Source of the DNA: Streptosporangiaceae bacterium
GTDB taxonomy: Bacteria > Actinomycetota > Actinomycetes > Streptosporangiales > Streptosporangiaceae
Reading direction: 5' to 3'
Assembly: GCA_025934635.1 (NCBI GenBank)
Contig: JAICWX010000321.1
Span: 1 to 9,841 of the forward strand
DNA length: 9,841 nucleotides
Shown: piece after piece, positions 1 through 6,837 of the stretch
Layout: each line of letters opens with the position of its first letter
How positions within the stretch are numbered: position 1 is the stretch's first letter
Translations under genes and position numbers: made by a program
Notes under the pieces: generated by a model
What the model was told of the DNA's origin: nothing
What the model saw: only the letters and a program-made list of their open reading frames with translations
The model's database searches: none

Positions 1-1097
<1,097 letters not shown>

Positions 1098-1148
1098 CGC
1101 GGTTCTCCTTGTCGATTCGGCTGAGTGGCTCGCGCTCATGAGAAAAGG

Positions 1149-1180
1149 CTAGGAACAATAGAGGAACGTTTTGTTCCTAG
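1149..1180. promoter_or_regulatory. Perfect 10-bp inverted repeat, likely WYL regulator operator
   Basis: CTAGGAACAA (1149-1158) and TTGTTCCTAG (1171-1180) are exact reverse complements separated by 12 bp. The spacer holds a third GGAAC (1163-1167) and the palindrome AACGTT (1165-1170). The element lies in the gap between the divergent hydrolase and WYL regulator genes, in a locally AT-rich patch. On the minus strand TATTGT (1160-1155) could be the -10 of the hydrolase gene, which would put the left arm over that promoter. No convincing -35 is visible, so the promoter part is weak. The inverted repeat itself is certain; its use by the neighbouring regulator is inference. Confidence 0.72.
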
Positions 1181-1200
1181 TTAGGCCGGAGAATCGCAGA

Positions 1201-2193
1201 ATGCTGGAAACCTCGGCGCGGCTTCTGCGCTTGCTGTCCCTGCTGCAGTCCCGGCGGGACTGGACCAGCACCGAGCTGGCGGCCCGGCTCGGCGTCACCA
1301 CCCGCACCATCCGCAACGACATCGGCCGGCTGCGCCGGCTGGGCTATCCGGTCGAGGCGCGGCCCGGCGTGGCCGGCGGATACCGGCTCGGCGCCGGCGG
1401 TGCCCTGCCGCCGCTGCTGCTCGACGACGACGAGGCGGTGGCGATCGCGATCGGGCTGCGCACCGCCGCGAGCGGCTCGATCGCGGGGATCGAGGAGACC
1501 TCGGTGCGCGCGCTGGCCAAGCTGCAGCAGGTATTGCCGGCCCGGCTGCGCCGCCGGGTCAGCGCCTTCCAGTCCTACGCGCTGGCGGTGCCCGCCCCCG
1601 GCCCGCGGATCGATCCCGACCTGCTGACCGTGATCGCGGCCGCCTGCCGCGACCATGAGCGGCTGCGGTTCGACTACACGGCGCACTCCGGCGCGGTCAG
1701 CCGCCGCTCGGTCGAACCGTACCGACTGGTCAACGACCGGCGGCGGTGGTACCTGGTGGCCTGGGACACCGACCGGGACGACTGGCGCACCTTCCGGGCC
1801 GACCGGATCAGGCCGCGGACGCCCGCCGGTCCCCGCTTCACGCCCCGCCCGCTGCCGCCCGACCGGGAGATCGCGGACCGGGTGGCCCGCGGCGCGGCCG
1901 AGGCCACCTGGCGGTACCGGGCGCGGGTGATCGTGCACGCGCCCGCGGCCCACGTACGGGCCCGGCTGCCGGTCCCGGTCGAGGTGGAAGTGCTGGACGA
2001 GAACCGGTGCGCGTTCACGCCGGGCTCGGACCACCCGGAGCTGCTCGCCCTCTACCTGGGCATGCTGGGCGCGGACTTCACCATCGCGGACTCACCCGAG
2101 CTGGTCGCCGCGCTGCGCACGCTGACCGGACGCTACCAGCGGGCGATCGACGCCAGCCCGCCTGCGGCCCGCCCGCCTGCGGCCGGGCCGTAG
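1201..2193 (+). CDS. HTH/WYL-domain transcriptional regulator (YafY-type)
   Basis: 330 aa from ATG 1201. An in-frame TTG at 1171 lies inside the operator and has no ribosome site, while GGAG (1188-1191) sits 9 nt before ATG 1201, so 1201 is preferred. Residues 5-60 form a winged helix-turn-helix with recognition helix around TTRTIRNDIGRLRRLGYPV and wing GVAGGYRLG. A middle region (about 75-130) precedes the WYL domain (about 140-210) with a literal Trp-Tyr-Leu at 183-185. A C-terminal WCX-like extension (about 225-310) follows. The family binds DNA and senses a small ligand or nucleic acid through the WYL domain; the ligand here is unknown. It likely regulates itself and the divergent epoxide hydrolase through the 1149-1180 inverted repeat. 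The 3' end has an Ala/Pro-rich tail (PPAARPPAAGP) made by a 15-nt duplication. Its stop is one base from the stop of the convergent HxlR gene. Confidence 0.9.
   Translation: MLETSARLLRLLSLLQSRRDWTSTELAARLGVTTRTIRNDIGRLRRLGYPVEARPGVAGGYRLGAGGALPPLLLDDDEAVAIAIGLRTAASGSIAGIEETSVRALAKLQQVLPARLRRRVSAFQSYALAVPAPGPRIDPDLLTVIAAACRDHERLRFDYTAHSGAVSRRSVEPYRLVNDRRRWYLVAWDTDRDDWRTFRADRIRPRTPAGPRFTPRPLPPDREIADRVARGAAEATWRYRARVIVHAPAAHVRARLPVPVEVEVLDENRCAFTPGSDHPELLALYLGMLGADFTIADSPELVAALRTLTGRYQRAIDASPPAARPPAAGP
2156..2185. repeat. 15-nt tandem duplication at the 3' end of the WYL gene
   Basis: The 14-mer GCCCGCCTGCGGCC occurs at 2156-2169 and 2171-2184, a 15-nt period that keeps the reading frame and encodes the repeated PPAAR/PPAAG tail directly before the stop at 2191. 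The 15-nt step fits slippage or local duplication outside the folded domains. Confidence 0.8.
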
Positions 2194-2194
2194 C

Positions 2195-2647
2195 TCACAC
2201 CGCGGCGCCGGGGCCGGGCAGCACGTCGACGTCGCCGGCGTGCATCGGCTGCCCGCAGCGGGCGCAGCGCAGGTCGACCTGGCTGATCTCGCCGCAGGCG
2301 TGGTGGCGGTAGAGCACCGGCGGGCCGTCCGGCCCGGCCAGCCACTTGTCGCCCCAGGCGACCATCACCATCAGCAGGTCGACCAGCTCGGTGCCCCGCT
2401 CGGTCAGGACGTATTCATAGCGCGGCCGCCCGTCGTAGGGCCGCCGCTCGAGCACGCCCCGCTCGACCAGGTGGCCGAGCCGCTCGGCGAGCACCTTGCG
2501 GGAAATGCCGAGGTCCGCCTGCAGCTGGTCGAAGCGGGTGAACCCCACGTACACGTCCCGCAAGATCAGCGGCGACCAGGGTTCCCCGATGACGTCGAGG
2601 GTGCGCGCGATCGAGCACGCCATCTCGGCGAAGTCCGTGCGTTGCAT
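2195..2647 (-). CDS. HxlR-family winged-helix regulator with C-terminal Cys/His cluster
   Basis: 150 aa from ATG 2647. The core (about residues 10-105) is an HxlR/MarR-like winged helix: CSIARTLDVIGEPWSPLILRD, then the recognition-helix region GISRKVLAERLGHLVERGVL and wing RRPYDGRPRYEYVLTERG. Cys11 is at the position used for thiol or electrophile sensing in relatives such as HypR and YodB; whether it acts so here is inferred. The tail adds His115, His116, Cys118, Cys128, Cys131 and His136 (HHACG, CARCG), a probable zinc ribbon. No good Shine-Dalgarno precedes the ATG. Instead TAGGTT (minus strand, 2659-2654) ends 6 nt before it, as expected for a leaderless mRNA. It shares its promoter palindrome with the divergent reductase gene and probably represses both. 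The two stop codons at its 3' junction with the WYL gene are one base apart. Confidence 0.9.
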   Translation of the reverse strand: MQRTDFAEMACSIARTLDVIGEPWSPLILRDVYVGFTRFDQLQADLGISRKVLAERLGHLVERGVLERRPYDGRPRYEYVLTERGTELVDLLMVMVAWGDKWLAGPDGPPVLYRHHACGEISQVDLRCARCGQPMHAGDVDVLPGPGAAV

Positions 2648-2653
2648 GACCTC

Positions 2654-2698
2654 AACCTACCACCTGGGGTTCCCTAAGGGAACTCTAGCTGCTATGGT
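2654..2698. promoter_or_regulatory. Back-to-back promoters sharing a 7-1-7 palindrome (HxlR operator)
   Basis: GTTCCCTAAGGGAAC (2669-2683) is a perfect palindrome of 7-bp arms around one central A. Rightward, TTCCCT (2670-2675) as -35 is followed 17 bp later by TATGGT (2693-2698) as -10. Leftward, TTCCCT on the minus strand (2682-2677) is followed 17 bp later by TAGGTT (2659-2654). One palindrome therefore supplies both -35 boxes, and a bound dimer would block both genes. A further AAGGAACTC (2713-2721), like the right arm, lies in the leader of the reductase gene. The palindrome and spacings are read directly; the hexamers are imperfect matches to the sigma-70-type consensus. Confidence 0.72.
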
Positions 2699-2737
2699 CG
2701 TTGAGTCTCTCGAAGGAACTCCGAAAGGATCACGCGC

Positions 2738-3331
2738 ATGAGCAAGGTATTCGTGGCACTGGCGGTGTCGGTCGACGGGTACGTCACCGGCCGCGATCCC
2801 GGGACCGGGCGCGGTCTCGGCGACGGGGGGATGCTGTTCGACTGGTACTTCGACGGCGACACGGCCAGCCAGGTCTTCGACGGGTTCCGGCTCAGCGAGC
2901 CGAGCGCCCGGGTCTTCGACGTCATCGCCGGCCGGGTCGGCGCCACCCTGGCCGGCCGCAACACCTACGACGACTCCGGCTGGATCAACGGCGGGACACC
3001 GCACCCGACCGCGCCGCTGATCGTCCTGAGCCACCGGCCGGTGCCGGGGATGGGCGAGCGCCAGACGCTGATCACGACCGGGATCGAGGACGCGGTCGCG
3101 GCCGCCCGGGCCGCCGCCGGCAGCAAGGACGTCGCCCTGATGGGCGGCGGTGTCACGACCGCGGCCCTGGCGGCGGGACTGGTCGACGAGGTGATCCTGC
3201 ATCAGGTGCCCGTCCTGCTGGGCGCCGGCCGCCGCTTCTTCCAGGAACTCCCGGCTCATATCGGGCTCCGCCTCCTGGAAGCCGTCTCGGCCCCGGGCGT
3301 GACCCACCTGCACTACGAGGTAACCCGATGA
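2738..3331 (+). CDS. Dihydrofolate reductase-fold (RibD C-terminal domain) family protein
   Basis: 197 aa from ATG 2738, with GAAAGGA (2723-2729) 8 nt upstream. It fits the RibD_C/DHFR-like single-domain family (YwjB/YyaP type), cytosolic proteins presumed to bind NAD(P)H. Signals in order: N-terminal strand VFVALAVSVDGYVTG (residues 4-18), LAGRNTYDDSGW (71-82), PLIVLSHRPVPG (93-104), the nucleotide-binding-like DVALMGGGVTTAALAAGLVDE (131-151, Gly-rich loop), and the strand VILHQVPVLLGAGRRFF. Length is typical. It lacks the deaminase half of true RibD and is not expected to replace it in riboflavin synthesis; the substrate is unknown. A divergent HxlR regulator next to such a reductase is a common actinobacterial pairing, and the promoter palindrome implies control by that regulator. 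Its stop is one base from that of the next, convergent gene. Confidence 0.88.
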   Translation: MSKVFVALAVSVDGYVTGRDPGTGRGLGDGGMLFDWYFDGDTASQVFDGFRLSEPSARVFDVIAGRVGATLAGRNTYDDSGWINGGTPHPTAPLIVLSHRPVPGMGERQTLITTGIEDAVAAARAAAGSKDVALMGGGVTTAALAAGLVDEVILHQVPVLLGAGRRFFQELPAHIGLRLLEAVSAPGVTHLHYEVTR

Positions 3332-3332
3332 T

Positions 3333-3989
3333 TCAGCGGTGCAACACCAGCATGCTGCCGCCGATGGCGACCGCTCCGATCGTGCCTGCCATCCATATCA
3401 GTGCCCAGATGAAGCGCGGAATGGCGGTCCGGCCCCGCAGGATATTCGCGTCCCCCGCGTTGGCGCCGTGCTCGAAAGCCTGCCGCACCCCGGACAGCAA
3501 GAGCAGCCAGGTGATCACGTAGGCCGCGATTTCCTGGACCCGCACCGGGGTGTTATGGCCGGCCGCGTACACCAGGCCGCCGACCAGGAGGACCGTGAAA
3601 CGGCCCCACGTGTTGACGACCCACATCAGCACCACCCCGAGCAGGAAGATCGTTACCCACACCACGGCGACGATATGCCCCGCCTCGATGAGCCTGGCCG
3701 CGCCGAGCCCGAATAGGCTCGGGCCGAGATAACCGACGAAATAGAAGGCGTGCCCGCGCATGCCGCGAGCCGATTTGACGCCGGTAGAGCCGGTCGCGTT
3801 CGCCTCCAGCCTTACTGCCGTGACACGGTGGAAGAACACGGACCCGATCACCCCGTGCGCGCCTTCATGTGCCATCAATGTGCCGTAAACAATAAGCGCC
3901 CAGGTAAGGTCGAGAGTAACCGCTATGAGCGCGCCCACGCCGATAAGCGCGGCTTCCGCCTCAGGCAGCGGGACCTGCGTCAGGCTCAT
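3333..3989 (-). CDS. M50B-like integral membrane metallopeptidase homologue
   Basis: 218 aa from ATG 3989; a stop lies upstream in frame with no other start between. AAAGG abuts the ATG, so the ribosome site is poor and the transcript may be leaderless. Hydrophobic segments fall at about residues 13-38, 82-102, 106-127, 130-143, 152-167 and 192-215. The zinc motif HEGAH (His41, Glu42, His45) follows the first segment, as in site-2-protease-type peptidases. GSTG (67-70), GYLGPSLFG (86-94) and the tail GDANILRGRTAIPRFIWALIW resemble the M50B-like family of actinobacteria. The third zinc ligand is not obvious, so proteolytic activity is unproven. The gene and its upstream flank use noticeably AT-richer codons than all neighbours (for instance CTT ATT GTT, ACA TTG, GCA CAT GAA near the active site), which suggests a different origin. 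The role and substrate are unknown. Confidence 0.74.
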   Translation of the reverse strand: MSLTQVPLPEAEAALIGVGALIAVTLDLTWALIVYGTLMAHEGAHGVIGSVFFHRVTAVRLEANATGSTGVKSARGMRGHAFYFVGYLGPSLFGLGAARLIEAGHIVAVVWVTIFLLGVVLMWVVNTWGRFTVLLVGGLVYAAGHNTPVRVQEIAAYVITWLLLLSGVRQAFEHGANAGDANILRGRTAIPRFIWALIWMAGTIGAVAIGGSMLVLHR

Positions 3990-4137
3990 CCTTTTGACGG
4001 TAAAGCACCGATTAGTGGCTGTCTATGCATTACCAGCCATATAAATGGACCGGCCGCTGGCCGCATGCGGAACTGCACATAAATATGCGACTCCGCCGCC
4101 TTTCGCTTTCAGCTACTTAACGGTAATCAGCGGGACC
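3990..4137. other. AT-rich intergenic segment upstream of the M50B-like gene
   Basis: This 148-bp gap is much richer in A/T than the rest of the window and contains ATGCAT (4025-4030), CCATATAAATGG (4037-4048) and the 10-bp palindrome CCGCATGCGG (4061-4070). It should hold the promoter of the M50B-like gene and the 3' untranslated end of the DUF1479 gene. Several TA-rich hexamers could be a -10 and none stands out. No strong terminator hairpin with a T-run is visible. Confidence 0.5.
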
Positions 4138-5496
4138 TCAGTCGAGGCCGAGGCCGCGCCGGCCGGTGTCGTTGAGGTCGCCGGGCTGGAAACGGTTCGC
4201 CCAGTCGCGTTCGTAGTGTTCGGCCGGGAAGTCGCTGGGACTGGAGCCGGTGCGGAAGGCGTCCCGGACGCTGGCGGCGTACCGCTCGTTGCGGGGGCAC
4301 CAGGGCGCGGCCGGGATGTACATGACGTTGCCCCAGCCCTGCTGGTCATGGACCGGGGCGACGCTGTGGATCATGTCGCAGTGCCACCAGACGGAGTCCC
4401 CGGCGCGGACGTCGGGAATGCCGCTCAGCGCCTCCAGGAGCAGCGAGTGCCACTGCTGGCTGGCGGGGAAGACCTGGTTGACGGTGACGCCGCACATGTC
4501 GTCGTCGGGCACGTCGGCCAGCAGCGGCCGCAGCATCAGGTGGGCCATCGCGCCGGGGATCGGGACGGTGTGCAGGACGCCCTGGTCATGGGCCATGTCG
4601 GACAGCGCGGTCCAGCCCTGGAAGGTGCGGAAGGCCGAGCACATGGTCGTGCCGGGATACTGCGGCCCGGCCGTGCGGTAGGCGGCGTCCCAGGGGTCGT
4701 ACTGCTCGACGGTGCCGTCGAACAGGTGGCGAAAGGCCTGCTGGTACGCCTGGGTCATCCACAGGTCGAGGTTGCCGGGGTCGAGGTGGCTGCCGAGGCC
4801 GCCGGAGTCGGCGCCCGGCGGGCGGCGGCGGATGCGGTCCGGGTACAGCGAGTCCCGGCCGGGGTCGAACCACTGCACCCCGCCGGACTCGTTCCTCCAG
4901 AAGCTGTTCAGGAACGCCTGCACCCGTGCCATCCGGTCACTCTGCCGGGCCTGCATCTGGGCGGGCGACCAGTAGACCGGGTAGATCTCGGGCCGCGAGC
5001 CCACGCTGCCGAAGAAGTCATCGCCAGGGCCGCGGTAGTTCTCGAAGAACCCGTTGTCCTCGGTGTAGCCGACGATGCCGCGGTCCCAGCTCAGGGCCTG
5101 TTCCCGGTCGAAGTGCCCGCGCACGACCAGGCAGCCCCGCCGGCGCAGCCGGTCCCGCGCCGCGGCCGGGACCGTCCCGGCCGCGATGTCCGCGTAGTCG
5201 ATGACGGGCCAGATCGTCTCACCGCGCTCCCGCGCGGCGGTGATCTCGCCGACCTCGTGCTCGATCCGGTCCCGCACCACGGCGAAGACGTCCTCGACGG
5301 TGCGGCCCGACGCGGCGATCCGGGCCCGCAGGGCCGCCTTGACCTGCCGGATGGCGTCCGGGAGGTCGGCCGGCGCCTGTTCCCAGTGCGGGAGTGCGGG
5401 CAGCTCCCCGTGCGGCCGGACAGGCGGCGGGGCGGGCGGCCGGACAGGCGGCGGGGTAGTGGGCGGGGTAGTGGGCGGCGCGGGGCGGGATGACAC
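4138..5496 (-). CDS. DUF1479 (YbiU-like) putative Fe(II)/2-oxoglutarate-dependent oxygenase
   Basis: 452 aa from GTG 5496. A longer reading from TTG 5517 would run through the ribosome site AAGGAG (minus strand, 5509-5504), which is 7 nt before the GTG, so the GTG is preferred. The body (about residues 45-450) matches DUF1479, the family of E. coli YbiU, a double-stranded beta-helix fold related to 2OG-Fe(II) dioxygenases. A candidate metal triad is visible: GSHLDPG gives His237 and Asp239, and MIHSVAPVH gives His377. Further family-like stretches are PVYWSPAQMQARQSDRM, FLNSFWR and CSAFRTFQGWTALSDMAHDQG. The first 30 residues are a Pro-rich, probably disordered tail built from short repeats. 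The substrate is not known for the family. It is divergent from the ROK repressor, and two operators in the gap overlap its promoter, so it is probably induced when ROK binds its ligand. Confidence 0.86.
   Translation of the reverse strand: MSSRPAPPTTPPTTPPPVRPPAPPPVRPHGELPALPHWEQAPADLPDAIRQVKAALRARIAASGRTVEDVFAVVRDRIEHEVGEITAARERGETIWPVIDYADIAAGTVPAAARDRLRRRGCLVVRGHFDREQALSWDRGIVGYTEDNGFFENYRGPGDDFFGSVGSRPEIYPVYWSPAQMQARQSDRMARVQAFLNSFWRNESGGVQWFDPGRDSLYPDRIRRRPPGADSGGLGSHLDPGNLDLWMTQAYQQAFRHLFDGTVEQYDPWDAAYRTAGPQYPGTTMCSAFRTFQGWTALSDMAHDQGVLHTVPIPGAMAHLMLRPLLADVPDDDMCGVTVNQVFPASQQWHSLLLEALSGIPDVRAGDSVWWHCDMIHSVAPVHDQQGWGNVMYIPAAPWCPRNERYAASVRDAFRTGSSPSDFPAEHYERDWANRFQPGDLNDTGRRGLGLD
5412..5478. 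repeat. In-frame tandem repeats encoding the Pro-rich N-terminus of the DUF1479 protein
   Basis: A 21-nt block at 5412-5432 recurs exactly at 5436-5456 (24-nt period), giving the protein repeat PPPVRPPA/PPPVRPHG. Directly after it, TAGTGGGCGG at 5457-5466 recurs at 5469-5478 (12-nt period), giving PPTT/PPTT. Both periods are multiples of three, so the frame is kept. The tail lies outside the folded domain. Confidence 0.85.
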
Positions 5497-5507
5497 GGCG
5501 GAACTCC

Positions 5508-5532
5508 TTCTAGTCAAGTCTCCTTACTAGAA
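5508..5532. promoter_or_regulatory. ROK operator copy 1 (over the DUF1479 leader)
   Basis: A 25-bp site with arms TTCTAGT (5508-5514) and ACTAGAA (5526-5532), exact 7-bp inverted repeats with an 11-bp spacer. It matches copy 2 (5554-5578) at 22 of 25 positions in the same orientation. It covers the predicted DUF1479 transcription start and reaches the ribosome site, so a bound repressor would block that gene. Binding by ROK is inferred from position and from the family's habit of using inverted repeats. Confidence 0.8.
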
Positions 5533-5534
5533 AA

Positions 5535-5563
5535 ACGTTACGCTGTGACCCCTTTCTAGTCAA
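5535..5563 (-). promoter_or_regulatory. Promoter of the DUF1479 gene
   Basis: On the minus strand TTGACT (5563-5558) is a five-of-six match to TTGACA, followed after exactly 17 bp by TAACGT (5540-5535). Transcription would start near 5528, leaving a leader of about 30 nt that contains AAGGAG. The -35 lies inside operator copy 2 and the start point inside operator copy 1. Confidence 0.7.
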
Positions 5564-5578
5564 GGCTCCTACCTAGAA
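5554..5578. promoter_or_regulatory. ROK operator copy 2 with overlapping ROK -10 box
   Basis: A 25-bp site with arms TTCTAG (5554-5559) and CTAGAA (5573-5578) and a 13-bp spacer, offset 46 bp from copy 1. TAGAAT (5574-5579) is a good -10 for the ROK gene and ends 6 nt before its GTG start, as for a leaderless mRNA. The same site contains the DUF1479 -35, so one dimer here could shut off both directions and give autoregulation. Confidence 0.78.
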
Positions 5579-5585
5579 TGGTCCC

Positions 5586-6800
5586 GTGGATTCCGCCAAG
5601 CCTGTACCGCCCGCGCCTGCCAGGTCCTCACCCGCCGATCCTGGCCCGCCTTCGCCGGCGGATCCCGCCCGGCCCTCCCTGGAGCTGCTGCGTTCCCTGA
5701 CCGACGAGCACGTCCTGCGTGCCCTCATGCGGCAGCCCCGGCTGACCCGGGCCGAGCTCGCCGCCGAGACCGGCATCTCCAAACCGACGGTGGGCGAGAG
5801 CGTGCGCCGCCTGGTCAGCGCCGGGCTGGTGGCGGATACCGGCCAGCGGACCGCCGGCGGCCGCGGCCGCGGCCGGGTCGGCTCGTACTACGCCCTGGCG
5901 GACAGCACCGGCGTCGCCCTGGCGGTCAGCATCGCCGCGGAAGGAATCACCGCCGAGAGCATCGACGCGCACGGCGAGACGGTCGCGCGAGCGCGGCAGG
6001 GGATCAGCAGGCCGGCCCGGCCCGTACAGGTGGCCGCGGCGCTGCGGACTGCCGCGGACGAGGCCTGCCGTGACACCGGACTGGCTCCCCGCCTGGCGGT
6101 GGTCAGCGCCGCCGACCCGGTGGACCGCGTCACCGGCCGGACGGTCCACCTGCCCGACGCGCCGTTCCTGCTCGGTGAACTCGATCCCGCCCGGATCCTG
6201 GCGCCGCACGTCGCCGGGCCGGTCACCGTGGACAACGACGTGAACTGGGCCGCCCAGGCCGAACGCGACCACGCCCGCGCCCCGGCGCCGGACGACTTCA
6301 CCTACCTGTTCCTGGGCGAGGGCCTGGGCTGCGCCGTCATCAGCGACGGCCAGGTCCGGCGCGGGCACGCTGGCCTGGCGGGCGAGGTCGCCTACCTGAT
6401 GACTGCCGGCCCGCACGGCCAGGCCATGCCCTTCATCGAGGTATTCAGCCAACTCGGCCTGCGGCAGGCCGGCTCCACCGCCATCGACGCCGGGCGTCTT
6501 CTCGCCGCCGCGACCGGCCCCGGACCGCAGGCGGCGGCCACCCGTAACGCCCTCGGCCTGGCCGTCGGCGGCGTACTGGCCGCCGTCGTGGCGCTCACCG
6601 ACCCCGGCCTCATCATCATCGGCGGCTCCTGGGGCAGCCACCCCGTGATCCTGGAAACCGCCGTCGACAGCATGGCGCGCCTGCCCCGGACCGTGCCCGT
6701 CCGGGGCGCCGGGCTCACGGATAACCCCGCGCTGGCCGGCGCCCGCGCCGATGCGCTCAGCCGTCTCCGCGCGGCGATCATCGCCGGCCCGCGCGCGTAA
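5586..6800 (+). CDS. ROK-family transcriptional repressor lacking the zinc motif
   Basis: 404 aa from GTG 5586. No Shine-Dalgarno is present; TAGAAT ends 6 nt upstream, so a leaderless start is likely. A Pro/Ala-rich leader (1-30) precedes a MarR-like winged helix (about 33-105) with recognition helix SKPTVGESVRRLVSAGLV and wing GGRGRGRVG. The ROK domain follows: VDNDVNWAAQAE (215-226) keeps the acid of the sugar-kinase active site (Asp218), and RRGHAGLAGEVAYL (258-271) is the signature stretch. Where ROK proteins normally have GE(I/V)GH and then a CxCG..C zinc cluster, this one has Tyr270 and no cysteines (TAGPHGQAMPFIEVF). A phosphate-binding-like LIIIGGSWG (342-350) is present. Relatives are repressors released by sugars or sugar derivatives; the changed site makes an unusual ligand possible. 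It is divergent from the DUF1479 oxygenase and shares two operators with it. Confidence 0.9.
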   Translation: MDSAKPVPPAPARSSPADPGPPSPADPARPSLELLRSLTDEHVLRALMRQPRLTRAELAAETGISKPTVGESVRRLVSAGLVADTGQRTAGGRGRGRVGSYYALADSTGVALAVSIAAEGITAESIDAHGETVARARQGISRPARPVQVAAALRTAADEACRDTGLAPRLAVVSAADPVDRVTGRTVHLPDAPFLLGELDPARILAPHVAGPVTVDNDVNWAAQAERDHARAPAPDDFTYLFLGEGLGCAVISDGQVRRGHAGLAGEVAYLMTAGPHGQAMPFIEVFSQLGLRQAGSTAIDAGRLLAAATGPGPQAAATRNALGLAVGGVLAAVVALTDPGLIIIGGSWGSHPVILETAVDSMARLPRTVPVRGAGLTDNPALAGARADALSRLRAAIIAGPRA

Positions 6801-6837
6801 CTCAGAACCTGCGAACTCAGAATCGGCAGACTCAGAA
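6800..6837. repeat. 15-nt tandem repeat, three copies, spanning the ROK and nucS stops
   Basis: ACTCAGAA starts at 6800, 6815 and 6830, an exact 15-nt period. The first copy begins on the last base of the ROK stop codon, and the third contains the nucS stop (TCA at 6832-6834, minus strand). Read on the minus strand, the repeat is TTCTGAGT, so the Phe-stop end of nucS has two downstream echoes. No terminator-like stem with a T-run is visible here. Confidence 0.8.

Noticed and set aside
1171..1200. TTG 1171 as start of the WYL regulator
   Set aside because: It would place the start inside the operator arm and lacks a ribosome site; ATG 1201 has GGAG 9 nt upstream and begins the family's usual N-terminus.
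4061..4070. CCGCATGCGG palindrome as an operator for the M50B-like gene
   Set aside because: It is a single short palindrome in GC-rich DNA with no second copy and no adjacent regulator; the chance of a random match is high.
4045..5493. Long open frame on the plus strand opposite the DUF1479 gene (482 codons)
   Set aside because: It is the antisense shadow of a strongly coding GC-rich gene. Its translation is Ala/Gly/Arg/Val-rich with no family motifs, while the minus strand gives a full DUF1479 protein with a metal triad.
5628..6641. Minus-strand open frame (337 codons) opposite the ROK gene
   Set aside because: No recognisable domain and biased composition; the plus strand has a complete winged helix and ROK domain.
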